Positions 15,310-27,526 of a stretch of DNA of 56,806 nt are shown here, in pieces. How positions within the stretch are numbered: position 1 is the stretch's first letter; every line of letters starts with the position of its first letter. The translations under genes and the position numbers were made by a program. This DNA comes from Synechococcaceae cyanobacterium SM2_3_1 (GTDB lineage Bacteria; Cyanobacteriota; Cyanobacteriia; Thermostichales; Thermostichaceae), in NCBI GenBank assembly GCA_012030715.1, contig JAAUUJ010000006.1, forward strand, positions 1-56,806, in the 5' to 3' direction. Below the pieces are notes generated by a model that was not told the DNA's origin, did not search any database, and was given only the letters and a program-made list of their open reading frames with translations.

Positions 15310-16317
15310 TTATTGCCTTACTTGTCTCAGCCAACCATTAATTGTAAAGCGGCTGTCCATAAACTCACGGGAAGGACATTGAATTGGAAGAACTTCATGG
15401 ATAAAATAACTGGGGAAAAAGACAATACTATTATGGTAAGGCTCAATAGTCACTGAGCGACCGCCTTTCACTGGGGAGTCCAGAAAACTTTGGGTATCAT
15501 AGATCTTGAGAGCTCCTCCTGTGAATGCTTTAGGTTGACGGTGAAAATAGTAGACATAGGTAAGGATGCGGCTGGCAACTGAAGGAGGACCATCATCAGT
15601 ATGTGCTTTATAAAAGTCACCGTCGTTATGAGAGGTAACTTCTGCTTCAATCTCATCGATAAGAAATGTAGGAATTGATAGCTGTTGAGTTACTTCATCA
15701 AAAACTTGATGGATCGCGCTTACAATTATCGATTTGAACTCAGAAGAAGGAGTAGAATACTTTGACTTACGGTGATAAATTGCTGTTGTGGTGGACTCTT
15801 TAACTAGTGCGGTAGGAACAAATCCTGGCTGAGCATTATTAATAAAGTCAAGCAGCTGTTGTACCTGTTCAGATGAAAGAAAATTCTTGAGTTGGATCCA
15901 GTTTGCATTCAAGACAGGTAAAGCAGGCACCAGTCCCGCCTTTGCAGGATCAAATCCCTCTGGAAAGGTGGTTTCTGATGTGAAAAATGCTCCTTTTAGA
16001 GTGGCCAAATCAAGACGCGTTCCTGTGAGATCAGCTCGGGTCAGATTCGCCTGACTAAAATCTGCTCCTACAAGATCAGCTTGATGTAAGACTGCTCCTG
16101 CTAGATTGGTGTAATTCAGCTTGGCAATCCGCAAATTAGCCTGTGTAAGGTTAGCAGAGCTGAGATCTGCATATGAAAAGATTGCTCGCTTAAAGTTGGC
16201 CTGGTGGAGGCTACTCTCTGCCAAGCTCATATGCTCTAGTTCAATCCCCTCAGCTTGAAGATTAGGAAAAGAACGGCATCCCTGATAATAACTTTCCAGA
16301 AGTTCAGAAGTTTTCAT
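15310..16317 (-). CDS. Pentapeptide-repeat / prolyl-4-hydroxylase-type oxygenase fusion
   Basis: The 335-residue protein has two modules. Residues ~37-112 are a run of A(D/N)Lxx pentapeptide repeats that would form a right-handed beta-helix. Residues ~138-335 are a 2OG/Fe(II) oxygenase of the prolyl-4-hydroxylase superfamily, with iron ligands His239 and Asp241 (KAHTDDG) and His307 (YFIHEVLP), and 2OG-binding Arg323 (DSRFTINGW). ATG 16317 is taken as the start; a TTG at 16362 would add a hydrophobic 15-residue leader and cannot be excluded. It is followed 5 bases later by a second oxygenase. The repeat domain may position a protein or glycan substrate. The region is A+T-richer than its surroundings, so transfer is possible. 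Confidence 0.8.
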   Translation of the reverse strand: MKTSELLESYYQGCRSFPNLQAEGIELEHMSLAESSLHQANFKRAIFSYADLSSANLTQANLRIAKLNYTNLAGAVLHQADLVGADFSQANLTRADLTGTRLDLATLKGAFFTSETTFPEGFDPAKAGLVPALPVLNANWIQLKNFLSSEQVQQLLDFINNAQPGFVPTALVKESTTTAIYHRKSKYSTPSSEFKSIIVSAIHQVFDEVTQQLSIPTFLIDEIEAEVTSHNDGDFYKAHTDDGPPSVASRILTYVYYFHRQPKAFTGGALKIYDTQSFLDSPVKGGRSVTIEPYHNSIVFFPSYFIHEVLPIQCPSREFMDSRFTINGWLRQVRQ

Positions 16318-16396
16318 ACAAAACAACCAAAAGTGGCAATAGTAATTTAGCAAGAAAAACAATTTTTAGAGTCATCGAATAGTTGGATCTATGGAT

Positions 16397-16660
16397 CTAT
16401 GTCTGATCACGATTGATTTCTTCGATTAACCAGGGATCTACGGGCTGTCCATCACGGCGGGAGAGGTGAATGCGAATGTGCATGACAGCAACCTCGTCAG
16501 GATCCGCCATTTCCTCTACAAATTGAATTTCATACTGATTGGGATCCTGCTGGTGTTCCCGCAGCCAGGACTCCACTTTGGGGATGGCAAAGAAAGATTG
16601 CCCCTGCTGGAAGAGGCGATTGATTTCAACCTTAATGGCATAGGGATTTAAGCGGGCCAT
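16397..16660 (-). CDS. Small conserved-looking hypothetical protein
   Basis: This is an 87-residue soluble, charged protein beginning MARLNPYAIKVEINRLF. AAGGA sits about 9 bases before the ATG, supporting the start. There are no membrane segments and no motif I recognise. The final third (MHIRIHLSRRDGQPVDPWLI) looks like a beta strand and loop. It lies between the oxygenase pair and an exported protein, all on the minus strand, with no clear operon link. Function unknown. Confidence 0.65.
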   Translation of the reverse strand: MARLNPYAIKVEINRLFQQGQSFFAIPKVESWLREHQQDPNQYEIQFVEEMADPDEVAVMHIRIHLSRRDGQPVDPWLIEEINRDQT

Positions 16661-16693
16661 AGTGCTTGATCCTTAGGAAGAAAACGTCAGTTA

Positions 16694-17869
16694 CTAAAGA
16701 GTTTTACTGCGGGGGGGACGCTGTTCAAAAACATCGCGGGGATTTGCCTGCGGGGATTGATCCAGGGGTTGGAGCGGGGCAATGGGTGAACCAGTATCAA
16801 ATTGAAAAAGATAGAGAGGCAGAATGTCACTCCCCAGACCCAGACTGGCCAGCGTATCAAATTGGGTTAGGGCATTGCGAGTCGCAGGACGGGTGAGATT
16901 AAAGGCAGTGATCCGGTCTCCCAGCAGGGTTTCTTCTCCCTCGGCTTGGAGATCTAGGTTAAATACTTCATTCCCCTCAGCATTGGGTCCCAAGGCCTGA
17001 ACATCCCCCGCTGTAATTCGAGTTTCCCCAGCTGAGACCACCTGAGGTGGAGCGTCCACAGGCGGGCGGGAAGCTTGAAACTGGAGGGTAACTCCATCAG
17101 GAAGAACCTGATAGTCCTGGTAATCGTGCTGAATGCTCAGGGTGCCCCGGAAGGTGCGGCGGGAGAGGCCATCCAGCGTCCAGAATCCGTACCCGACGTT
17201 GATGCGAGCGGAACTGGGTAACCAGTATTGATCAACTTCGGCAAAGGTCAGTAATACATACGCCTGTCCCCAGACACCAGAAAGGAAAAGAAGGGCCTGT
17301 CTGGGTAACAATGTCTCCTGATCCAGCCACAGTTCGCGGATCTGCCCATCGCGACGTGGTTCCAGGAAGAGACGCAACACCTCTGTGTCACCCAGACCTT
17401 CCTGTTTGACGTCGGTAATCTGATACTGACTGGGGGATGCAGTCAGATTAAACCCCACTTCAGTCAGTAGTGCCTCGGGTTGCGTGACATAGACCGAGTA
17501 AAGCTCAAGAATGTCAGACTGGTTTACAATTTTGAGATCTTCAGAGTTTAGAAGACGGATCCGATCTCCCTGATTCAGCCAGGCCTGCCAGCTACCGTCG
17601 CGACGACGCAGTACATCTAAAGTTGCCAGAAATTCCTGGGAACCGGAGACACGCACCTGCTGGCGAAATTGCAGATTGGGTAATTCGGGTAACTGCTGTA
17701 GAACCTCAAGATACTGCGTCAGAAGTTGGGTTCCGTCTAGCTGACCCATTGGGGTCGGAGCTGGGGATGGGGGCTGTACCTGAGCCTGGATCGCGTCTCC
17801 AGTAAACCAAGGGGCAATCAGGAGCACCGTGGCCATAAACAACCGTCGAGCCTGCCAGGCTACTGACAT
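16694..17869 (-). CDS. Exported protein, possibly LolA-like fold
   Basis: The 391-residue protein starts with a signal peptide: MSVAWQARRLF, a hydrophobic core (MATVLLIAPWF) and AQAQ near residues 28-30. A Pro-rich linker follows. The rest is beta-rich with alternating polar and hydrophobic residues, and phrases such as LRLFLEPRRDGQIRELWLD and LLPRQALLFL. These recall periplasmic lipoprotein-carrier or outer-membrane sigma-factor-regulator folds (LolA/LppX-like). This is an impression from pattern, not a motif match. It lies 35 bases after a small membrane protein gene on the same strand. Confidence 0.65.
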   Translation of the reverse strand: MSVAWQARRLFMATVLLIAPWFTGDAIQAQVQPPSPAPTPMGQLDGTQLLTQYLEVLQQLPELPNLQFRQQVRVSGSQEFLATLDVLRRRDGSWQAWLNQGDRIRLLNSEDLKIVNQSDILELYSVYVTQPEALLTEVGFNLTASPSQYQITDVKQEGLGDTEVLRLFLEPRRDGQIRELWLDQETLLPRQALLFLSGVWGQAYVLLTFAEVDQYWLPSSARINVGYGFWTLDGLSRRTFRGTLSIQHDYQDYQVLPDGVTLQFQASRPPVDAPPQVVSAGETRITAGDVQALGPNAEGNEVFNLDLQAEGEETLLGDRITAFNLTRPATRNALTQFDTLASLGLGSDILPLYLFQFDTGSPIAPLQPLDQSPQANPRDVFEQRPPRSKTL

Positions 17870-17904
17870 GGATACCTCGTACAGAACGGTGAGGGCAGAA
17901 ACCG

Positions 17905-18099
17905 CTATTCAATACTGATGTTCTGGGGTCCTTTTGAGGACGGGGTGGCTGGGGTCGCTTTCATGTGCACCCCCTGTTGTTCAAGCCAACCTTTGACCGG
18001 ATCCTGATGAACATCCACGTTGAGAATGCCAGCAACAAAGCCAGCGGCGAAGGGAATGGGATTTTGGAAGATTTCCGACAGCAGTGAATTAGAATCCAT
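17905..18099 (-). CDS. Small hypothetical protein with one hydrophobic segment
   Basis: A 64-residue protein with a hydrophobic stretch PIPFAAGFVAGILNV near residues 14-28, then a short charged helix DPVKGWLEQQG. Its style is that of short cyanobacterial proteins that attach to membranes by one segment. It is 35 bases upstream of the exported protein gene on the same strand and may be co-transcribed. No function can be inferred. Confidence 0.6.
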   Translation of the reverse strand: MDSNSLLSEIFQNPIPFAAGFVAGILNVDVHQDPVKGWLEQQGVHMKATPATPSSKGPQNISIE

Positions 18100-18240
18100 G
18101 ACCTGATAGCAACGCTTACGCTTTTCTTTGTAGCAAATCTTGGCTCGGGTCCCAAGCTCCGATCCTGTCTCTCTCCGACCAGCCTCTGTCCAAGGAGCAG
18201 GAAAGCACAGTACCCTGGATATCGCACTATCCTATCCTGC

Positions 18241-20011
18241 ATGATGCCTGACATGAGTGAACCCCAGCCTTTCTCCCTGTCCGTGGGTGCCCCGATTCAC
18301 TGGTGGTCTCATGTCCATTCTCAACCTTGCGCATCCTCGTATTTTCGTCCCCTGGGGATCAGTGCTCTGGAGGGCATGACCCACTGGCAGGATCAACTGC
18401 TGGCTCTGGATCGGAGTTGGGGCTACTTGCTGGCTATACAACCGCCGACCGGGGTCTGTCAGCTGGTGAATCCTCATCTGGCGGTGGAGTTACGAGGAAC
18501 AACCGCCCTGGCGGCAAATCCAGATGGCTTGTGGTTGGCCCGAGATCAACATATTTATTGCATTCCCCAGACTGAGATCGGCCTGGCTCGTGAACTGGAA
18601 GCCTTCTACCGCTTTACCTCTCCCTATGGGTTGGAAGGTCTGGCGCTGGGAGATGTGGGACTGTTTGCCACCTGTTTCCAACGAGAAAAGATTCTGCGGT
18701 TTGATCCTGAGAGTGGTGAGCTCATCCATGAGTTTCAGGCTCCCGGGGTGGGGCGGGAACAACTGACCTATGAGCATGGATTTCTCTGGATCAGTGATCG
18801 GGTTGAGGAAACCCTCTATGTACTGGATCCAGACTCGGGCAGAGAGCTGGGAAGAATTCTCACCCCTTTTCCTGCTCCTACTGGACTGAGTTTCTGGCAG
18901 GATCAGCTGTGGGTTGCCTATGCCACCGATGAGTCCTATATCCACGACAATCCCAATGCTCCTGATCCGTTATCGGTCGCGATCCGGAACAAGACTTTCA
19001 TTGCCCCGCTTCGCCTGAAACCGATGGGGTCTACACCAGGGGATGAAGAGGAGGATGCCCCCCCCTGCGGTTGCTGCTGCCTGTCCGATTCTTTTCTATC
19101 CGCAGGTGCGTGGTCCGCGTGCGACATATACGCTATCGAATGGTGTGCGGGTGGAATTCACTTATCTAGAGGAGCTAGCCCTAGAGGAAGACTGGTCGGT
19201 TCCCAACCTGGAATGGAGTATTGCGTTGCCCTGCACCAGTGCGCGACAGATCCTGCGTGAGGTTGTTCCTATCGGCGTCCCCTTTCGGCTGGAACACCAG
19301 CAGGGCCAACAGGTGGCCCATTTTACCCTCGGAGAGATCCACAGTGGTGAAGCGCGGCTATTTGGCTGGAGGGCCATTCTTGATCTCTACAGCATCAAAT
19401 ACCTGGTGGATCCGGAGGATGTGGAAGATCTGCCCTTACCCCAGGATCTGCAGGACCGCTATCTGATGGATGATGACAACCTGGCCATGGACAGCCCGAT
19501 CGTTCAGGATGCAGCCCGAGAAGCGATTGGGAGCGAGACCAATCTGTTGCGGAAAATGGCCAGGATTCGAGAGTTTGTCTATGATCATCTCTCCTACCGG
19601 GTCACCTCGCGGATTGAGTCGCCAGATATGGTGTTGCGGCGGGGAGAAGGATCCTGTGGGGAGTATGTGGGGTTGATCCTGGCATTGGCGAGGTTGAATG
19701 GGATCGCCTGTCGGACGGTGGGGAGGTACAAATGCCCTCCTTACCTGGAGTCAAGACAGGTGCCCCTCTTTCCTGAATACAACCATGTCTGGATCGAGTT
19801 TTATCTGCCGGGTTGGGGGTGGGTGCCCATGGAGTCCAATCCCGATGATCTGGGGGATCGGCCCTACCCTTCGCGGTTTTTTATGGGACTGCCCTGGACT
19901 CATATTGAAATTGCTAAGGGGATCCCCTTTGAGGCCTGTAATGCGGCACCCCTTACCATCGGACAGCTAGCGGTTAATCACGTGCAGTTCCGGATTCTGG
20001 AGGAGCTTTAG
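18241..20011 (+). CDS. Beta-propeller / transglutaminase-like protein (one frameshift)
   Basis: Two frames, 18241 to ~19070 and ~19060 to 20011, make one protein of about 589 residues if the C8 run at 19058-19065 is really C7. Residues ~20-260 look like a beta-propeller of the NHL/SMP-30 type, with repeated blades such as [15 protein letters not shown] and [15 protein letters not shown]. The C-terminal part is a transglutaminase-like cysteine protease or amidase: Cys in [11 protein letters not shown], His in YNHVWIEFY, and an acidic/amide residue in MESNPDD. The domain pairing supports one gene. The protein overlaps the end of lipA by 38 bases in convergent orientation. Transglutaminase-like proteins often accompany alpha-E/ATP-grasp genes such as those at 22.7-25.1 kb. 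Confidence 0.82.
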
Positions 20012-20921
20012 GAGCGATCCGCATCAATTCCTGCACGGCTTCAGCGTGGTAAGAACTGCGAGTTAGGGGAGACGACACCACCTGGGCAAACCCCATGGCC
20101 TCACCTTGTTGACGGAGATGATCAAATTCGGCGGGGGTCACATAGCGCTGCACCTGCAGGTGGTGTGGGCTGGGCTGCAAATATTGACCCACGGTCAGGA
20201 TGTCACAGTGAACCTGGCGCAGATCCTGCATGACTTGTAGAACTTCTGCTGCACTCTCCCCCAGACCCAGCATGATGCCAGATTTGGTGTAGATGCTCGG
20301 ATCAAGATCATGGACCCGTTGGAGCAGTTCCAGAGAGCGCTGGTAGTGCGCCTGGGGACGAACACGGCGGTAGAGACGAGGAACCGTTTCAATATTGTGG
20401 TTGAGGACGGTAGGAGCTGCGGCCACGATGGTTTGCAGAGCCTCCCAGTTCCCACACAGATCAGGGATCAAGACTTCGATGGTGGTCAGGGGCCTACGGG
20501 CACGGCTGGATTGAATACAGGCAACAAACTGGCTGGCCCCCCCGTCTGGCAGATCATCGCGGTTCACCGACGTGATCACGGCATGACGAAGATTGAGCCG
20601 TTGAATGGCCTCGGCAACTCGCTCCGGTTCAGCAGGATCAGGGGGCAAGGTTTGTTTGTTGAAGTCAATATCACAATAGGGACAAGCTCGTGTGCAGGCG
20701 GGACCCATGATCAGAAAGGTGGCCGTGCGGTTAGCGAAGCATTCCCCTAAATTGGGGCAGGAGGCTTCCTCACAAACAGTATTGAGGTGGAGATCCCGCA
20801 GGAGATTTTTGACTGCTCCCACCTTGACCCCTTGGGGAGCCTTCACCCGCAGCCAGGGGGGCTTTCCGGAGGGGAGAGGGGAGGAGTTAGGGAGGGGAGT
20901 GAGCATAGGGATCCAAAACAC
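19974..20921 (-). CDS. lipA: Lipoyl synthase
   Basis: This radical-SAM enzyme inserts two sulfur atoms into protein-bound octanoyl groups to make lipoyl cofactors. Of its 315 residues, the N-terminal auxiliary-cluster cysteines are in [12 protein letters not shown] (Cx4Cx5C) and the radical-SAM motif is CTRACPYC (CxxxCxxC). The C-terminal RSSYHAE motif contributes the serine ligand of the auxiliary cluster. Length is normal. The promoter region, 95 bases, is shared with divergent pyrG. An in-frame second Met at residue 6 is an alternative start. Confidence 0.96.
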   Translation of the reverse strand: MFWIPMLTPLPNSSPLPSGKPPWLRVKAPQGVKVGAVKNLLRDLHLNTVCEEASCPNLGECFANRTATFLIMGPACTRACPYCDIDFNKQTLPPDPAEPERVAEAIQRLNLRHAVITSVNRDDLPDGGASQFVACIQSSRARRPLTTIEVLIPDLCGNWEALQTIVAAAPTVLNHNIETVPRLYRRVRPQAHYQRSLELLQRVHDLDPSIYTKSGIMLGLGESAAEVLQVMQDLRQVHCDILTVGQYLQPSPHHLQVQRYVTPAEFDHLRQQGEAMGFAQVVSSPLTRSSYHAEAVQELMRIAPKAPPESGTARD

Positions 20922-20998
20922 AAGCTTCGTTCATTCTCGCTCATTTCCTGAGGAGGATTCCTACCCCTCGTATATGGGTCTAAAGTAGAGGCAGTTGA

Positions 20999-22657
<1,659 letters not shown>

Positions 22658-22670
22658 ATGGGTTTTTGAT

Positions 22671-23636
22671 CTATGGCACTGTACTGGTGGATTGGGAAAA
22701 GAAGGTGGCAAACATTTTGTCATCAATCCGATTCAACTGCAGCTGTAAATCATTGAGAAACTCATGTAAACCCTGCTGAATAATCTCATCAATGGTGAGA
22801 TATCCCAATTCTGACTGGAGACGTCCTAGAGATCGCTCTACCGGATCTCTCCAGGTGCCGGAGGGTGTACCTGTGATCTGGCGGAGGGAATGATCGGCCT
22901 GCATGAGGCAAAACATAATCGAGCGGGGGAATTCACGATCCAGGATCAAAAATTCTGCAACTCCAGTGGGGCTAATTCGGTGTTGACGACTTTTTTTACG
23001 GTACATTTCATAGGCACTGGTGGATTTTAGCAATGCAATCCATTGCAGCTCGTCCAGCACCGATCCCACATCTTGTGGTGATGGCAGTAGAATAAAATAT
23101 TTGACATCCAGAATACGCGAAGTTTTATCGGCTCGTTCAAATAGGCGTCCGATCTGGCCAAAGTGCCAGCCTTCGCTATGAGACATGGTGGCATCCATTA
23201 CTCCTGCAAATAAATGACTGGCCAGTTTAATTTCACTGAAGAGGGCGCTGACTTCCGGCAAGGGAAACCGCTGAGTAGCTTCCTTCACCAATAGATAAAA
23301 ACTGTTCAGCTGCTCCCACATTTCTGAGGAGATAATTTCCCGAACCGAGCGAGCATTTTCACGGGCTTTATGTAAGCAATTGAGAATAGAATTAGGATAA
23401 CTTGGATCAAATGCTAAAAATTGAATCGTGGTTTCGGCGCTGGCTATGCCGTAGTGTTCTTTAAACAGGGTCAGATCACCTGTGGTGGCCAGAATCGGAT
23501 CCCACTGCTGGGTCATGCCTGGCGAGGGAGCATCGAGAATGAGATTGAGATTGACATCAATGAAGCGAGCCACATTCTCAGCCCGTTCCACATAGCGGTT
23601 GATCCAGTAGATCGAATTTGCAACCCGACTCAGCAT
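22671..23636 (-). CDS. Alpha-E domain protein (DUF403)
   Basis: This 321-residue all-helical protein begins [25 protein letters not shown], the hallmark of the alpha-E family. Known members are found next to circularly permuted ATP-grasp ligases and transglutaminase-like proteins, in systems predicted to make or remove peptide tags or short peptides. Here the ATG overlaps the end of the ATP-grasp gene by 7 bases, so the two are translationally coupled. Its own biochemical role is not known. Confidence 0.92.
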   Translation of the reverse strand: MLSRVANSIYWINRYVERAENVARFIDVNLNLILDAPSPGMTQQWDPILATTGDLTLFKEHYGIASAETTIQFLAFDPSYPNSILNCLHKARENARSVREIISSEMWEQLNSFYLLVKEATQRFPLPEVSALFSEIKLASHLFAGVMDATMSHSEGWHFGQIGRLFERADKTSRILDVKYFILLPSPQDVGSVLDELQWIALLKSTSAYEMYRKKSRQHRISPTGVAEFLILDREFPRSIMFCLMQADHSLRQITGTPSGTWRDPVERSLGRLQSELGYLTIDEIIQQGLHEFLNDLQLQLNRIDDKMFATFFSQSTSTVP

Positions 23637-25092
23637 GGTGGATCCTCACAAAGCACCCAGGTGTCTTTACTGCCCCCTCCCTGAGAGGAATTCACCACTA
23701 GGGATCCGCGTTTGAGGGCAACCCGCGTGAGTCCGCCTGGATGCACATAAATTTCATTGCCATAGAGAACATAGGGACGTAGATCCACATGACAGCCCTC
23801 CAGGGTATAGCCTCCTGACGGATCTGGAATTAATGTGGGGACGCGGGAAAGACAAAGGGTGGGCTGAGCAATGTAGTTGCGGGGATTGGCCTGCAAGCGC
23901 TGGGCAAATTCTTGCCGCTGGTCTGGGGTGGATTGGGGACCCATCAGCATGCCATAGCCGCCCGACTCATTGGCCGCTTTCACCACCAGTTCTTCCAGAT
24001 GAGCCAGAACGTACTCGAGCTGGGGTGGATCACTGCAGATATAGGTGGGAACGTTGGCCAGCAACTGCTCTTCGCCCAGATAATACTTGATCATCTGAGG
24101 AACATAGGCATAGATCACCTTGTCATCAGCAATGCCTGTCCCCGGAGCATTCGCCACCCCCAGCCGACCGGAACGGTAGACTTCCATCAGTCCTGGTACC
24201 CCCAGCAGAGAATTGGGATTGAACACCAGTGGATCAAGAAAGGTGTCGTCAATCCGGCGGTAGACCCCATCTACCCGACGCAATCCCCGAGTGGTGCGCA
24301 TTTGCAGATAGCCATCCGCCACCACCAGATCACGACCCTCCACCAGTTCCACCCCCATTTGCTGGGCCAGAAAGGAATGTTCAAAATAGGCAGAATTGTA
24401 GATCCCTGGGGTGAGGACAACCACGGTGGGATCCGTGAGATGGGGGGGCATGAGATGCAGCAGGGTTTCCAGAAGATGGCTGGGATATTCATCCACAGGC
24501 TGGATGCCGAGGGTCTGAAACAGCGTGGGAAAATACTTTTCATCACCCGCCGATTTTCCAGGACATAAGAGACTCCTGAAGGGCAACGCAGATTATCTTC
24601 CAGGACGTACCAGCGACCATCCCGATCCCGCACTAGATCGGTTCCGGTGATGTGGCACCAAATGTTATCAGGAGGTGTGAGACCCACACAGGCGGGCAGA
24701 AAGCCCTGGGCAGAGGCAATCATTTCCTGGGGAATTACCCCATCTTTGAGGATCTTCTGATCGTGGTAGATGTCATCAATAAAGAGGTTGAGGGCGTAGA
24801 TCCTTTGTTTTAGCCCCGCTTCTAAATGCCGCCACTCAGCCGCAGAAAGGATGCGAGGAATGACATCGAAGGGAAAAATGCGCTCCGATCCCTGAGTATC
24901 GCTGTAGACCCCGAAGGTAATGCCCATGCGGTAAAAGGCGGCCTGAGCTGCATCTTGACGTTGCTTGAGTTCCCCTTCACGCAGGGAATCGATCCTTTGC
25001 ACCAGTGAGATGGCTTGGGCGCGCGGTTGCTGGGGAGCCGCAAACAGCTCGTCGTAAAAGCCTGTTCCCGGATCATAGGTTTCGAAACGCAC
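23630..25092 (-). CDS. Circularly permuted ATP-grasp ligase, type 2 (one frameshift)
   Basis: Read on the minus strand from a GTG at 25092, the N-terminal part ([17 protein letters not shown]) runs in one frame to the VLENRRVMK motif. The rest ([18 protein letters not shown] onward) is in another frame down to 23630. Restoring one T in the T4 run at 24537-24540 (plus strand) joins them into about 487 residues, the usual size. Conserved elements include [30 protein letters not shown] and the late [15 protein letters not shown]. Such enzymes are thought to form amide bonds with ATP. It is operonic with the alpha-E gene downstream. Confidence 0.88.
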
Positions 25093-25167
25093 AGGTGATT
25101 AGCAACCCCATCTCAGTGAACCTGCTACTACTGTCGAGCCGAAAGCGGCCTTTTTTTGTCTTATGGG

Positions 25168-26618
25168 TTACATTTCGGGGCTGATAAAGGTCTGGGGGGT
25201 AAACATGCCATGCAAAAGGTAAGGAACATGATGCTTCAGGTGTAATTTAGCTACCGGACCTGCAGCTAAACGATCTGCAGCAAAAATTGCCAGGAACGAA
25301 CGGCGGCGGCTGGCATCAAATACCAGGGTGAGCAGCCAGCCCTGATCTTCTTCGGTGGCATCTGGATAAGGCACAAACTCAGGTTCCCCCACATACCCTC
25401 GGGGGCCAAAACTAAAAATCTCCTGTTCGCCTGTTGTGACATTAAGTTTGAGGATGGCCTGCAGAGGTGCGTTACCCGTGGGCAAATGGGTTGTACCCAG
25501 ATAGACCCACTGATGGGGATGACCGACAGTCCGAGGGTGGACCGCAGGGAATTCCACAGTGCGCTCCAGAAGTTGGTGCCGTTGCACCTGACCACGATCG
25601 AGATTGACTCGAAAGCGGTAGAGCTTGCCCGCAGGCACCTGTTCAAAATCTACATCGCGGAAATCCATCTCAGGATCGAGGGAGGGAAAGCTGTCGTAAA
25701 CTACGGAATCAAAGATCAGTTCTTCTCCGGATTCGTAGCCATTGGCATGGTGAAAACAAACCCAGCCTCGGTTTCCAGGGTATGCAGGGTGTAGGACTTA
25801 TCAAAGATTAAGAGCCTGGCCGGAGACTTGGGATCGAGATATAAACATGACCCCACAGGCTGCAGACCCAGAAGAAAAGGAAAAGGATTGAGGCCAATAG
25901 GATTCTGACAAAAGATGCGGTGGGAAGGCGTCCAGACAAAATCATGCAGAAAAGCAAAACCGGGAACCGGATGCTCACGGCGTTCCACCAGCTGGCCCTG
26001 AGGATCAAGGGTGTAAAAAACAATTTTTGAGTTAAGCCCCGTTTCCACGCCAAAGGCCTGCAAATTGCCATTGCGGGGATCAATACGGGGATGAGCCGTG
26101 AAGGGCTGAGCTGAGCGAATTACCCCTCCAAAGGTTTCCCGACCCAGAGTGTCCAGAGTGGAGGGATCGAGGCGGTAGGGGGCGGCAGCCTCCCAGAGGG
26201 CGAGCAATTGGTCCCCGTGATAGATAACGTTCGTATTGGCGGGGTTTTTGAAGTTGAGATCGAGAAGGTTATTCCACCAGCCTCCTGGTTTTTGGGTGCC
26301 AAAGACCCCCCGATAGAGAATCTTGCCAGCGTTCTGCTCTGCCAGATACTCTGGGGTGCGGACAAAACGGTTGGCAAAATGGCAGCGCCCCTCTGTAAAC
26401 GTCAAAGCTATAACCATTCCATCCCCATCAAAGGGATGACCATACTCCTGTCCATTGATCTCCAGCCTGCCTGGACCGTTGCGGAATAAGGTGCCGTTGA
26501 GCGGGGGAAGGGTACCTTCAATCTCATCGATCCAATAGCTGTATTCTTCTGGGAGGGTGGCATAACCCTGTTCCCAATCCTGATGGGTGAAGGAAGCGGA
26601 GGCAGAGGTGGTGACCAT
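25168..26618 (-). CDS. Carotenoid cleavage oxygenase (one frameshift)
   Basis: This is a seven-bladed beta-propeller iron enzyme that cleaves carotenoids or apocarotenoids at a double bond, as in cyanobacterial apocarotenoid-15,15'-oxygenase. Two frames (26618 to ~25755, then to 25168) join if the A4 run at 25753-25756 is A5, giving about 483 residues. The four iron-binding histidines are then visible in TAHPRIDP, FLHDFVWT, the HHANGY stretch created by the correction, and YLLHGMFTP near the C-terminus. Restoring a metal ligand at the exact break is strong evidence that the frameshift is artificial. The exact substrate cannot be read from the sequence. Confidence 0.9.
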
Positions 26619-26698
26619 CGCAATTTGCCGAATCAGACCCTCGCTATTCTCGCTTGAATTTATGTTAAGTGCCAGTCGAAGGTCGGGGTTTATGGCTC

Positions 26699-27526
26699 TC
26701 AGGGTTCAAAGATCTGCTCCTTAACCTCACCGAAGTCTCCCATCACTCCCAGGTTTTGATTGTTATAGGTTAAGAGGACACCCCCTGCATTGCCAGCGCG
26801 GATCACTATCGAACGTTCGGCGGTCCAATTGCGCTGGGATCCAGGTTGAAGTGTATCCTCGAAAATAATCTGGCCATCCGCCACCACACGCAGCCAGGAG
26901 GGACTGTCTTCAATCCTGATGCCAATTTGGACTGGCTGGCTCACACGCGGTCCGAATAACGGTGGGGTGGATGAAGGGTAGATCCCATCGATTCGGGTCC
27001 AGTCCTGGATGGAAGGAAAAATGCGTGGTAGAGAGGTGACGGTCTCGGGGTTATTGCTGGACGTCTCAGGGTTGGCGTTGTTGAACCAGGCGGCAAAAGG
27101 AGAAACCCGTCCTTCCAGAAAAGCAGAGAGTACCCCAACCGCAAAAATGACCAGGATTAAGTAAGCAGTCCACAAATGCAGGGGGCGGAACTGAAAAGAA
27201 CCCTCCAGGCGTTGAGGAGGGAGCGTGGGAGCGGGAGTGGGAGTGGAGCGCTGGGTGATCAGAGGTTGAGCACGATCGGCGAGGGCCTGACCGTTCAGAC
27301 CCAAATACTCACCGTAATGTTTAATAAAGCCCCGCACATAGACCATTTCAGGAAGTTTGCTCAGATCCCCTTTTTCCAGGGCAATCACATACTGGCTCCG
27401 GATAAAGGTATCATGGGCTACCTCTGCAATGGTAAGCCCGCGTGCTTCCCTTGTCTGGCGCAGGAGGGAGCCTAAAGCTTCCAACGTCTCCATGGTGGTG
27501 AAACGATCCTGGGGGTCAAGAGACAT
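26699..27526 (-). CDS. RodZ-like protein: HTH, one TM helix, DUF4115-type tail
   Basis: From ATG 27526 the protein is 275 residues. An N-terminal Cro/C1-type helix-turn-helix (LGSLLRQTREARGLTIAEVA, then SQYVIALEKGD) is followed by a Pro-rich linker, a single membrane segment (TAYLILVIFAVGVLSAFL, about residue 145) and an extracytoplasmic beta domain (LRVVADGQIIFEDTLQPG) like that of RodZ. RodZ links MreB to the envelope and sets cell shape. The longer reading from 27628 would run into the upstream gene. The chosen ATG overlaps the stop of the pseudouridine synthase by 11 bases, so the pair is coupled. Confidence 0.8.
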   Translation of the reverse strand: MSLDPQDRFTTMETLEALGSLLRQTREARGLTIAEVAHDTFIRSQYVIALEKGDLSKLPEMVYVRGFIKHYGEYLGLNGQALADRAQPLITQRSTPTPAPTLPPQRLEGSFQFRPLHLWTAYLILVIFAVGVLSAFLEGRVSPFAAWFNNANPETSSNNPETVTSLPRIFPSIQDWTRIDGIYPSSTPPLFGPRVSQPVQIGIRIEDSPSWLRVVADGQIIFEDTLQPGSQRNWTAERSIVIRAGNAGGVLLTYNNQNLGVMGDFGEVKEQIFEP

